Origin: an uncultured Lachnospiraceae bacterium
Lineage (GTDB): Bacteria > Bacillota > Clostridia > Lachnospirales > Lachnospiraceae
Length of the DNA stretch: 64,000 bases
NCBI GenBank assembly: GCA_902476265.1
Contig: CABSCP010000011.1
Span: 1 to 64,000 of the forward strand
Direction: 5' to 3'
Positions 16,654 through 24,316 of the stretch are shown here, in pieces. Under the pieces are notes generated by a model. It saw only the letters and a program-made list of their open reading frames with translations. It searched no databases and was not told the origin of the DNA. The position numbers and the translations under genes were made by a program. Numbering within the stretch: the first letter of the stretch is position 1; each line of letters begins with the position of its first letter.

Positions 16654-18423
16654 ATGCTGAAAAAACTGGGTTATATATTTGACAGAAAAGATAAAGTGAA
16701 GATTGTTCTGATTCTATTATCGGTGATTTTCGGAAGCTTTCTGGAATTAATGGGCGTTACTATTTTTATGCCCTTTACTGATATGATTATGAATCCTGAT
16801 GTGATTATGCAGAAGGATTACCTGCGCTACTTTTATGAGATGTTCCATTTTAATGATATGAAATATTTTCTTGCGGCGGTCACAGGACTGATTATTTTTA
16901 TCTATCTGTTTAAAAATATTTTCATGGCACTTCAGAAGAACTGGATATACAAATTTTCCTATGGAATGCAGATGAAGATTTCCGTCCGGCTGTTAAAGTC
17001 TTATATAGAAGAACCCTATACGTTTCATTTGAATAAAAACATTGCGGTTTTGCAAAGAAGTCTTCAGGAAGATACGGATCTCTTCACGAAAGGTATTATT
17101 CATGCGATGGAACTTGTCGCGGAAGTTGCTGTATGTCTGGTTTTGGGAATCTATTTATTTATCACCAGTAAATCGATTACGGTTATTGTATTAGCGCTTT
17201 TGGTGATATGCGTGGGGCTGTTTACTACAATAAGCAGAAAGTTTTCGAAAGGACTTGGAAAAGCGTGTCAGGAATATAAGGGAAAGTTATATCAGTGGGT
17301 GAATCAGTCTCTTGGTGGGATTAAGGAACTGAAAATTCTGAATCGGGAGGAATATTTTATCACCTCCTATCATGACTATTTTGCAAAATATGTGCATGGT
17401 CTTAGGATAAATCGACTGATTGCCATGTTGCCCAGGTATTTTGTTGAAGCGGTTTGTATGACGGGACTGTTGCTGGCAATTTTGATAAAGATGTTCTGGG
17501 GACAGTCGGATGAGATACAGAAATTTATCCCTCAGCTGGCAGTTTTTGCAGTAGCTGCATTTAAATTGTTGCCAGCTGTAGGCAAAATTAATGAACATGT
17601 TGCGGATATTCTGTATTCAGCCCCCTCTCTGGAGCTGATCTATCATGACTTAAAAGAAATAGAAAATCTTCCTGAATTTCAGAAAGCGGAAGAAGAAAAA
17701 TGGAATCTTGATAAAGGGATAGATATCCATAATGTAAGCTATCATTATCCCGATTCAGAAGAACTGGTTTTGGATCAGGTTAGTTTTCACATTCCAAAAG
17801 GGAAGACGGCAGCTTTTATTGGTCCTTCCGGAGCCGGAAAAACAACTATGGTTGATATAATTCTCGGCTTGCTGCAGCCTCAGCTGGGAAAGGTATATGC
17901 GGATGAAATGAATATCCATAAACATTTATATACCTGGCAGAAAGAAATCGGTTATATTCCACAGGTTATCTATTTGTCTGATGATACGATCCGCAATAAT
18001 ATTGCATTTGGTGTCCGTCAGGAGGAAATCAGTGAAGAAGCTGTGCTGGAAGCTGTGAAAAAAGCCCAGTTATATGAGTTTATAGACAGCCTTCCTGAAG
18101 GCTTGGATACCGTAGTTGGCGATCGGGGTGTCCGGCTTTCCGGCGGTCAGCGTCAGAGGATCGGAATTGCCCGCGCACTCTATCATGATCCGGAGGTTTT
18201 GGTTTTGGATGAAGCCACTTCCGCACTGGATAATGAAACGGAAACAGCCGTGATGGAAGCCATCGATAATCTGCAGGGAACAAAGACAATCCTGATCATA
18301 GCCCACCGGCTGACAACGATCCGGAATGTGGATATGATTTTTGAAGTGGCGGGAGGGAAAGTTCTTCCGAAAGCAAAAGAGGAAGTATTTCCGGAAATGA
18401 AGGAAGAACAGAAAGAATCATGA
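16654..18423 (+). CDS. ABC transporter, fused permease and ATPase (lipid-linked oligosaccharide flippase type)
   Basis: A 589-residue half-transporter of the MsbA/PglK class. ATG 16654 is chosen because AAGGAGAA lies just before it; an in-frame TTG at 16633 has no such site. Residues 1 to about 325 hold six membrane segments. The ATPase part has Walker A GPSGAGKTT (about 390-398), signature LSGGQRQR (about 494), Walker B VLVLDEAT and the switch His in IIAHRLTT. Among glycosyltransferases the likely job is flipping a polyprenyl-diphosphate oligosaccharide to the outer face, ATP-driven, as a homodimer. It overlaps the next gene by ATGA. Confidence 0.85.
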   Translation: MLKKLGYIFDRKDKVKIVLILLSVIFGSFLELMGVTIFMPFTDMIMNPDVIMQKDYLRYFYEMFHFNDMKYFLAAVTGLIIFIYLFKNIFMALQKNWIYKFSYGMQMKISVRLLKSYIEEPYTFHLNKNIAVLQRSLQEDTDLFTKGIIHAMELVAEVAVCLVLGIYLFITSKSITVIVLALLVICVGLFTTISRKFSKGLGKACQEYKGKLYQWVNQSLGGIKELKILNREEYFITSYHDYFAKYVHGLRINRLIAMLPRYFVEAVCMTGLLLAILIKMFWGQSDEIQKFIPQLAVFAVAAFKLLPAVGKINEHVADILYSAPSLELIYHDLKEIENLPEFQKAEEEKWNLDKGIDIHNVSYHYPDSEELVLDQVSFHIPKGKTAAFIGPSGAGKTTMVDIILGLLQPQLGKVYADEMNIHKHLYTWQKEIGYIPQVIYLSDDTIRNNIAFGVRQEEISEEAVLEAVKKAQLYEFIDSLPEGLDTVVGDRGVRLSGGQRQRIGIARALYHDPEVLVLDEATSALDNETETAVMEAIDNLQGTKTILIIAHRLTTIRNVDMIFEVAGGKVLPKAKEEVFPEMKEEQKES

Positions 18424-19478
18424 AGATTGTATTTGTAGTGCCGGATATGGCAGGCGGCGGAACGGAGCGGGTTATTTCGTTACTGGCAAATGAATATGTG
18501 AGACGGGGGATTGATACTGCAATTCTTTCTTTTGCAGGCAGCCAGCAGGCATATCCTCTGGATGAACGAGTGGAGACGGTGAGCGCCGGCGCGCCCTCAG
18601 GCGGAAGTCTGAAGGTGCGCTTTGCGCGTCTTTTGTTTATGCGCCGCTACTTTAAAACCAACAGAAACTGCTGCATTTTTTCTTTCAGTACCATCGGAAC
18701 CGGTTTTATCGTGTTATCCACGATTTTTATGAAACGCAGAATGCTGGTTTCGGAGAGGACTGATCCGAGAAGCTGTGATCATAAGCCTTACCGGGACTTC
18801 TTTTACGGATTTTGTGATGCTTTGGTTTGCCAGACAAAGGATGCGGTCAGCTGTTTTCCAAAGAAATTGCAGAAACGTGCCAGGGTGATCGCAAATCCTG
18901 TGGATGCCGCTTTGCCGGAACGTTTTATCGGAGAACGACGGAAGAGCATTGCTACGGCAGGAAGACTGGAGCCGGTGAAAAATCACAGGATGTTGATAGA
19001 AGCGTTTTCAATTTTCGCAAAAGACCACCCCGATTATACGCTTGATATTTACGGACAGGGAAGTCTGGAGGAGGAATTGAAGCGCTATACGGTGGAATTG
19101 GGGATTCAGAAGAAAGTGGTTTTCCATGGCTTTTGCAGAAATGTAAAGGAAATCATCAGAGACAGCAGTATGTTTATTCTCTCTTCAAATTATGAAGGTG
19201 TTTCCAATTCGATGATAGAAGCACTGGCCATGGGAGTACCGGTGATCGCTACGGATTGTCCCATAGGCGGCAGCAGGACCTACATTCATGACGGTGAAAA
19301 TGGTCTGCTCGTACCGGTAGGAAATGCGGATCGAATGGCGGAAGCGATGTCGAAATTGTCGGAAAATTCTAAATTGTCAGAAAAATTTTCAAAAAAGTCT
19401 GTAAATATCAGAAAAGAATGTTCAGTTGAAAAAATTGCGGATCAAATGCTGGAGGCTTCCGGAATTGAATGGAAATAA
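18420..19478 (+). CDS. GT4 family glycosyltransferase
   Basis: A 352-residue GT-B enzyme. The N-terminal Gly-rich loop is MAGGGTERVISLLANEY, as in GalNAc- and Gal-transferring GT4 proteins. The C-terminal donor domain has TAGRLEPVKNHRMLIEAF and EX7E in YEGVSNSMIEALAMG. It begins within the stop codon of the flippase gene (ATGA) and is followed after 21 bases by another GT4 gene. Cytoplasmic, retaining transfer to the lipid-linked glycan is expected. Donor unknown. Confidence 0.88.
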   Translation: MKIVFVVPDMAGGGTERVISLLANEYVRRGIDTAILSFAGSQQAYPLDERVETVSAGAPSGGSLKVRFARLLFMRRYFKTNRNCCIFSFSTIGTGFIVLSTIFMKRRMLVSERTDPRSCDHKPYRDFFYGFCDALVCQTKDAVSCFPKKLQKRARVIANPVDAALPERFIGERRKSIATAGRLEPVKNHRMLIEAFSIFAKDHPDYTLDIYGQGSLEEELKRYTVELGIQKKVVFHGFCRNVKEIIRDSSMFILSSNYEGVSNSMIEALAMGVPVIATDCPIGGSRTYIHDGENGLLVPVGNADRMAEAMSKLSENSKLSEKFSKKSVNIRKECSVEKIADQMLEASGIEWK

Positions 19479-19499
19479 AGGAAAAGGCGGAGAAAATGT

Positions 19500-20645
19500 A
19501 TGAAAGTTTTATATATGTCTCATCGTTATCACACAAATCAAAACACCATCATGAAGGGGTGGAAAGAAAATGGGCATGAAATATGCTTCATCAGCCAGTT
19601 TGCCGGCAAAATCGAGGATTATACTTATGTGAAGCCGATTGTTCTGGGATATGGCGCTTTATTCCGTGCGTTTGATTCGTTTTATGTGAATGTGTTGTTT
19701 AAAAATAAGCCCAATGCGATTGACATGAAACTCAAATGCGGATGGCCGCCGATCAGAAAGATGGCAAAAATTATTCGGGAATTTCGGCCGGATGTGGCGA
19801 TTATCCGGGAACGGTCCGTTTACGCCATCTGTATGAATGCGATTTGCCGTTATTATCGTATACCCACAATTCTTTATAATCTCAGCCCTGTGTGGGATTT
19901 TAAGTTTAAAGATGACCTGGCGCACCGTATTGTCTGGAAACTGACGCCGCAGTACCGCATGACTCCCGTGGATGTGGTGGGAACCAGTTATGAAGGAAAG
20001 AAAAAGGATAAAAACAGTTACTGGGCGCCCTTTTTGATGGAGCCACAGATGTCTCCGGAGGAGAAAACATATTTTAAAGACGGAAAGCTTAATCTGTTTT
20101 GTATCGGAAAATATCAGCAGCGTAAGAACCTGTGGATGATGGTTTATGCGGTGGAAAAACTGGGGAAAAAATATCCGCTTCATCTGACCATAACCGGGGA
20201 GTTGTCCAATCATTTTCATCAGGAATATTATGATGAAATTACATCCTATGTGAAAGCACATGGGATGGAGGATCAGGTTACTTTTTACAAAAATCTGAAT
20301 AAGACCAGGGTGATGGAAGAATATGCGAAAGCAGATTTGTATGTGATTCCCAGTACCGGGGAGCCGGCTTCTATTACGGTGATTGAAGGAATGGCTTTTT
20401 CCATACCGGTCATCAGCGGCAGTGATAACGGAAGCGCCAATTATATTGTGGAAGGTAAAACCGGCTATGTATTTGAGGACTGTGATCAGAAGGACCTGGA
20501 GGATAAAATGGAACGGATCATCCGGGATAAGGACCGAATACCGGAAATGGGAAAAGCGGCATATGAGCATGTAAAAAAGAATTTCCAGTTTGACAGGTAC
20601 TTTGGAGTGGTGGAGAAAATTCTGGAAAAACAGAAGAGAAAATGA
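19500..20645 (+). CDS. GT4-like glycosyltransferase
   Basis: A 381-residue GT-B protein. It starts MKVLYMSHRY, with GGCGGAG upstream. The N-terminal half is less typical (WKENGHEICFISQF, VAIIRERSVYAIC). The C-terminal half is clear GT4: FCIGKYQQRKNLWMMVYAV, a THIS-type LTITGEL strand, and EX7E in EPASITVIEGMAF with GKTGYVFED after it. Probably a retaining transferase of the same pathway as its neighbours. Confidence 0.85.
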   Translation: MKVLYMSHRYHTNQNTIMKGWKENGHEICFISQFAGKIEDYTYVKPIVLGYGALFRAFDSFYVNVLFKNKPNAIDMKLKCGWPPIRKMAKIIREFRPDVAIIRERSVYAICMNAICRYYRIPTILYNLSPVWDFKFKDDLAHRIVWKLTPQYRMTPVDVVGTSYEGKKKDKNSYWAPFLMEPQMSPEEKTYFKDGKLNLFCIGKYQQRKNLWMMVYAVEKLGKKYPLHLTITGELSNHFHQEYYDEITSYVKAHGMEDQVTFYKNLNKTRVMEEYAKADLYVIPSTGEPASITVIEGMAFSIPVISGSDNGSANYIVEGKTGYVFEDCDQKDLEDKMERIIRDKDRIPEMGKAAYEHVKKNFQFDRYFGVVEKILEKQKRK

Positions 20646-20677
20646 AATTTGGTAGAGCGGAGGAACGATCGTAGAGA

Positions 20678-22792
20678 ATGAATGATACCCTTTTTTGCAA
20701 ATCAAATAAAATATTTTTTTTGAACATTATTGTTCTTGCAATTGTATCAGAAGCTTGGATAATATCGGTAAACGGATGTGCCTGGAATGAAAATATAGTA
20801 GTTTATACGATGATAATTCTATTCTCTGTTCTTATAAAAGATACGAATTTCTTTCAAAAGATAGAAAAAAAGTATATTTTGATACCTTTAGCCATTGCAG
20901 GTACAGTTACATTGATTTTTTCCCTGGGGGTTATAAGGTGGAATATCTCGGGTGAAATAATAATTTCGCATTTAAATGCTAAAATGGTATTGGTCTTTGC
21001 CGGATATTATTTTATTGCTACGATTCTTTTACAGCGACTGAGAATGGTGAATGTTAAAAGGGCATTCTTGGTATTGATCTATGGTATTACAACAGCTGTC
21101 GTTTTTTCAGCACAAGGTATAATATCGACTCGATCAGTTGCTGGATGGGTTATGGGAATTGCTCTATTTTTTTGTATAAATCAATCGGAAATTCATCATA
21201 ATTATTTCGGCAGTAAAAGAGAAAAGTATATCTACCTTGTTTTGGCATTGCTGTTTTCAATTATTTATGTATTGGTCAATTTTTTTGAGTGGAGAGACCG
21301 ATTAGAGTCACCAATAAAATTAATTGGCCTAAGTTTGTTTACATTACTTATTTTGAGTGTCATGTTCGGAATATCATTGAGGGTTATATTTGAATCGTTG
21401 ATGAAACTTCCTGTTTATGTCAAATCTGAAAAAAGTCATGCTGGAAAGATGTTTATTATGTATATGGTATCCTTGATTGCAGTATGGATACCTTATTTTC
21501 TTGTTTGGTTTCCCGGAATTTTAAGCCATGATTCTATTTCCCAAATGGAGCAGGTAATGGGAGTAGAGGCATACAGCAATCACCATCCATGGCTTCATAC
21601 TTTATTGATACAAGTGTGTGTTAATTTAGGAATGAAGGTGGGGGGAGATATAAATTTTGGTGTAGCGTGTTATTCCATGTTTTCCATGATATTCATGGCT
21701 TTTTCAGCAGCATGCGGTTTGATGTGGCTTCGTAAAAAAGGAGCAGTAAAGTGGTTAAGATATATAAACTGGTGTTTTTGGGCGGTGTTTCCAATCAATG
21801 CAGTTTATATGATTACAATGTGGAAAGATATTATTTTTGCAGGAATAGTTTTGCTGTTTTTGCTGGTTTTAGATTACCTGATCCAGAAAAAAGAAACAAA
21901 AGGCAAGTTAACTTCCAGATGTTTTGTGTTATTCGGAATTTTAAGCTTTGGAGTATGTTTTTTCAGAAGTAATGGATTATATGCATGGCTTTTTATGTTA
22001 ATCTTTTTGTTTTTTCACTTTAGAAGAGAAAAAAAATTATTATGTCAGTTGGGAATCACAGTTGGATTAGTGCTGCTGGCAAGCGGTTTTTATAAAGGCA
22101 TAGTCTTACCTGCCTTTCAGGTATCTGAACCGGATTTTATTGAATCATTGTCGATTCCGTCACAGCAAATAGCCTGTGTTTTAAACAAAGGGGGAATTGT
22201 TACACCAGAGGAGTATGAAATTCTGAATGAGGTTGTGGATACAAAAAAGGTAGCACAGGACTATAAGACTTATATTTCTGATCCTGTAAAATATTTGGTG
22301 CGTGAAAAAAATAACCAGGATTATTTAAAAGAAAATATAAAAGATTATGTTAAAGTGTATATATCAATAGGATTACGTAACCCATTGTTATATCTACAGG
22401 GATTTGTAGAGCAGACAAAAGGGTATTGGTATCATAAAGTGAATAATTGGATATATTACCCGGATGGGGTTCGTGAAAATGAACTCGGCATTTTTCAAAA
22501 GAAGTTGTTACCGGAAAAAATTTGTTTGTTAATAGAAAATATTTTGGAAAAGACGGAAGAGTTTTATCATAAGTTTTTCAGCATTGCTTTGAGCAGTTGG
22601 ATGGTATTATTGGGGATTGGATATTCATGGATGAATAAAAGAACACCGATTATGTTTATATTGCAATTGGGAATTATATTAACACTTTTAATTGCTACTC
22701 CGGTAAGTGCTGAGTTTCGATATATGTATGCAGTATTCTGGTCACTTCCGGTCATTTGGGCAGGAACCCTCTGTGATTTAAAAAGAGAATAG
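20678..22792 (+). CDS. DUF6020-like polytopic membrane protein (copy 1 of 3)
   Basis: A 704-residue protein with a long run of hydrophobic segments and a C-terminal outer region. The landmark is FPGILSHDSISQM (Asp at 285) followed by YSNHHPWLHTLL, then TMWKDIIFAG and a SEFRYMYA segment near the end. The same order occurs in two other proteins here (37918-40017 and 51706-53640). From memory this is DUF6020. Its Asp-bearing outer loop and His block make a GT-C-like role plausible. It is AT-rich compared with the GT4 gene before it and ends at a strong terminator. Confidence 0.7.
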   Translation: MNDTLFCKSNKIFFLNIIVLAIVSEAWIISVNGCAWNENIVVYTMIILFSVLIKDTNFFQKIEKKYILIPLAIAGTVTLIFSLGVIRWNISGEIIISHLNAKMVLVFAGYYFIATILLQRLRMVNVKRAFLVLIYGITTAVVFSAQGIISTRSVAGWVMGIALFFCINQSEIHHNYFGSKREKYIYLVLALLFSIIYVLVNFFEWRDRLESPIKLIGLSLFTLLILSVMFGISLRVIFESLMKLPVYVKSEKSHAGKMFIMYMVSLIAVWIPYFLVWFPGILSHDSISQMEQVMGVEAYSNHHPWLHTLLIQVCVNLGMKVGGDINFGVACYSMFSMIFMAFSAACGLMWLRKKGAVKWLRYINWCFWAVFPINAVYMITMWKDIIFAGIVLLFLLVLDYLIQKKETKGKLTSRCFVLFGILSFGVCFFRSNGLYAWLFMLIFLFFHFRREKKLLCQLGITVGLVLLASGFYKGIVLPAFQVSEPDFIESLSIPSQQIACVLNKGGIVTPEEYEILNEVVDTKKVAQDYKTYISDPVKYLVREKNNQDYLKENIKDYVKVYISIGLRNPLLYLQGFVEQTKGYWYHKVNNWIYYPDGVRENELGIFQKKLLPEKICLLIENILEKTEEFYHKFFSIALSSWMVLLGIGYSWMNKRTPIMFILQLGIILTLLIATPVSAEFRYMYAVFWSLPVIWAGTLCDLKRE

Positions 22793-22793
22793 A

Positions 22794-22839
22794 AAACGGC
22801 AACTGCTATTTGTTATCTGAATAATAGCAGTTGCCGTTT
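22794..22839. terminator. bidirectional rho-independent terminator
   Basis: A perfect 17-base-pair stem, 22794-22810 with 22823-22839 (AAACGGCAACTGCTATT and its complement), and a 12-base loop. The arms carry A and T tails, and the hairpin lies between convergent genes, so it can serve both strands. Confidence 0.88.
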
Positions 22840-22848
22840 ATGCTGTAA

Positions 22849-24138
22849 TTATCTCCCGATTCCCTCATATATAACATCTGAGGAGCGGAAGAAGTCCAGG
22901 TTCAGACAATTCCGGCCGTCCAGCACGATGGGATGTTTCATAACAGAAGTGAAATCCTCAGGTGTCAGCGCTTTTATTTCCGGCCATTCTGTAAAGATGA
23001 AGCAAATATCGGCATCTTCTAAGGCGCTTTTGATGGTATCGCAGTAGGTGATTTCATCACGAATCTTCTTCCGGAAATTTTTTACTCCAACAGGGTCCCA
23101 GGCGCGGACAAGGGCGCCGTCATCCAGCAGAATGGGAATATTGACCAGGGAAGGAGCTTCCCGCAGGTCGTCCGTGCCCGGCTTAAATGTAAGACCCAGT
23201 ACGGCCACAGTGATTCCTGAAAAATCCGGATAATATTTACGGGCTTTTTTTAACAGCTTCAGCTTCTGTTGTTCGTTAACTTCTATGGCGGCTTTTATCG
23301 TCTTTAATTCCACATCGTTATAGGAAGCAACCCAGCTTAATGCCTTGGTATCCTTAGGAAAACAGGAACCTCCATAGCCGATGCCGGCATGCAAAAATTT
23401 GTTGCCTATTCTGGCATCATAGCCCATTCCGGCGGCCACATCTTCCACATTGGCGCCTACAATTTCGCACAGATTAGCGATTTCGTTGATATAAGAAATT
23501 TTCAGTGCGAGGAAATCATTGGAGGCATATTTAATCATTTCCGCACTTTTGCGGTTTGTGACAAGGAGAGGAATCTCCGTAAAACCGGCGTAAACATTGC
23601 GCATGACCTCTTCGGTAAAGGAATCCTCCACGCCGATAACAATCCTGCTGGCATGAAGGGTATCCTGTACAGCGGTCCCCTGGGAAAGAAATTCCGGGTT
23701 GGAAGCTACGGCAATCCTGACCGGATATTTTAAAGTGCTGCGGATCAGCTGTTCCACTTTATCATTGGTGCCGATGGGAACTGTAGATTTCACCACCACA
23801 ACGCAGTCGTTCTGCACTGTTTGGGCAATTTGCCGGGCAACATCATAAACAAAAGTCAGATTGGCGGAACCGTCCTTTTTTTCAGGAGTGCCTACCCCGA
23901 TAAAAATAACTTCAGCATCTCGGTAGGCAGCAGCATAATCCGTCGTATAAGTAAGACGATTTTTATTCCGGACCATCAGCGGTTCGAGATCGGGTTCATA
24001 AATGGGGCTGATTTGACGGTTCATCAGTTCTATTTTTGCGGGATCTACATCCACGCAGGTGACCGAATGGCCTTTTTCAGCAAGACAGACACCTGTGACA
24101 AGTCCAACATAGCCGGTACCGGCAATCGCGATTTTCAT
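22849..24138 (-). CDS. ugd: UDP-glucose 6-dehydrogenase
   Basis: Oxidises UDP-glucose to UDP-glucuronate with two NAD+ in the cytoplasm, supplying uronic acid for the glycan. The 429-residue length is normal. Visible parts are the NAD-binding GTGYVGLVTG (7-16), GVGTPEKKDG, the STVPIGT block, NPEFLSQGTA and the catalytic C259 in GYGGSCFPKD, then GLTFKPGTDDLREAP. CGGAGG lies before the ATG. It is transcribed alone on the minus strand from its own strong promoter (24187-24215), facing a terminator. A close sugar-specificity variant (for example UDP-ManNAc dehydrogenase) is less likely given the length and motifs. Confidence 0.92.
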   Translation of the reverse strand: MKIAIAGTGYVGLVTGVCLAEKGHSVTCVDVDPAKIELMNRQISPIYEPDLEPLMVRNKNRLTYTTDYAAAYRDAEVIFIGVGTPEKKDGSANLTFVYDVARQIAQTVQNDCVVVVKSTVPIGTNDKVEQLIRSTLKYPVRIAVASNPEFLSQGTAVQDTLHASRIVIGVEDSFTEEVMRNVYAGFTEIPLLVTNRKSAEMIKYASNDFLALKISYINEIANLCEIVGANVEDVAAGMGYDARIGNKFLHAGIGYGGSCFPKDTKALSWVASYNDVELKTIKAAIEVNEQQKLKLLKKARKYYPDFSGITVAVLGLTFKPGTDDLREAPSLVNIPILLDDGALVRAWDPVGVKNFRKKIRDEITYCDTIKSALEDADICFIFTEWPEIKALTPEDFTSVMKHPIVLDGRNCLNLDFFRSSDVIYEGIGR

Positions 24139-24186
24139 ATAACCTCCGAAGTTGTATTTTATGACAATACAAATATTTTTATCATT

Positions 24187-24215
24187 ATTATACGTTCTAA
24201 ATATAATTTCGTCAA
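24187..24215 (-). promoter_or_regulatory. sigma-A promoter of ugd
   Basis: On the minus strand TTGACG (complement of 24210-24215), a 17-base spacer and TATAAT (complement of 24187-24192) match the consensus at eleven of twelve positions. It lies about 50 bases before the ugd start. Confidence 0.8.
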
Positions 24216-24233
24216 TTTCATTGAAAGGTTTTC

Positions 24234-24258
24234 TTTTAGCATACTTTTGTGCTAAAAT
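24234..24258 (+). promoter_or_regulatory. inverted repeat overlapping an extended -10 element
   Basis: TTTTAGCA at 24234-24241 and TGCTAAAA at 24250-24257 form a perfect 8-base inverted repeat around 8 bases. The right arm contains TGCTAAAAT, an extended -10 sequence for the plus-strand gene at 24317. A protein bound here could block that promoter. A second TATAAT at 24274-24279 has no suitable -35. Confidence 0.4.
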
Positions 24259-24316
24259 AAATAGAATTGACCGGTTATAATAGCGTAATCAATTAATCTA
24301 TGAGGATGAAGAAAAG

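Noticed and set aside
19659..20705. Long minus-strand open frame opposite a GT4 gene
   Set aside because: The plus strand encodes a clear GT4 protein with EX7E. The antisense product is His- and Phe-rich and has no domain.
24268..24279. TTGACC next to TATAAT at 24268-24279 as a promoter
   Set aside because: The two hexamers are only about 3 bases apart, so they cannot work together as -35 and -10.
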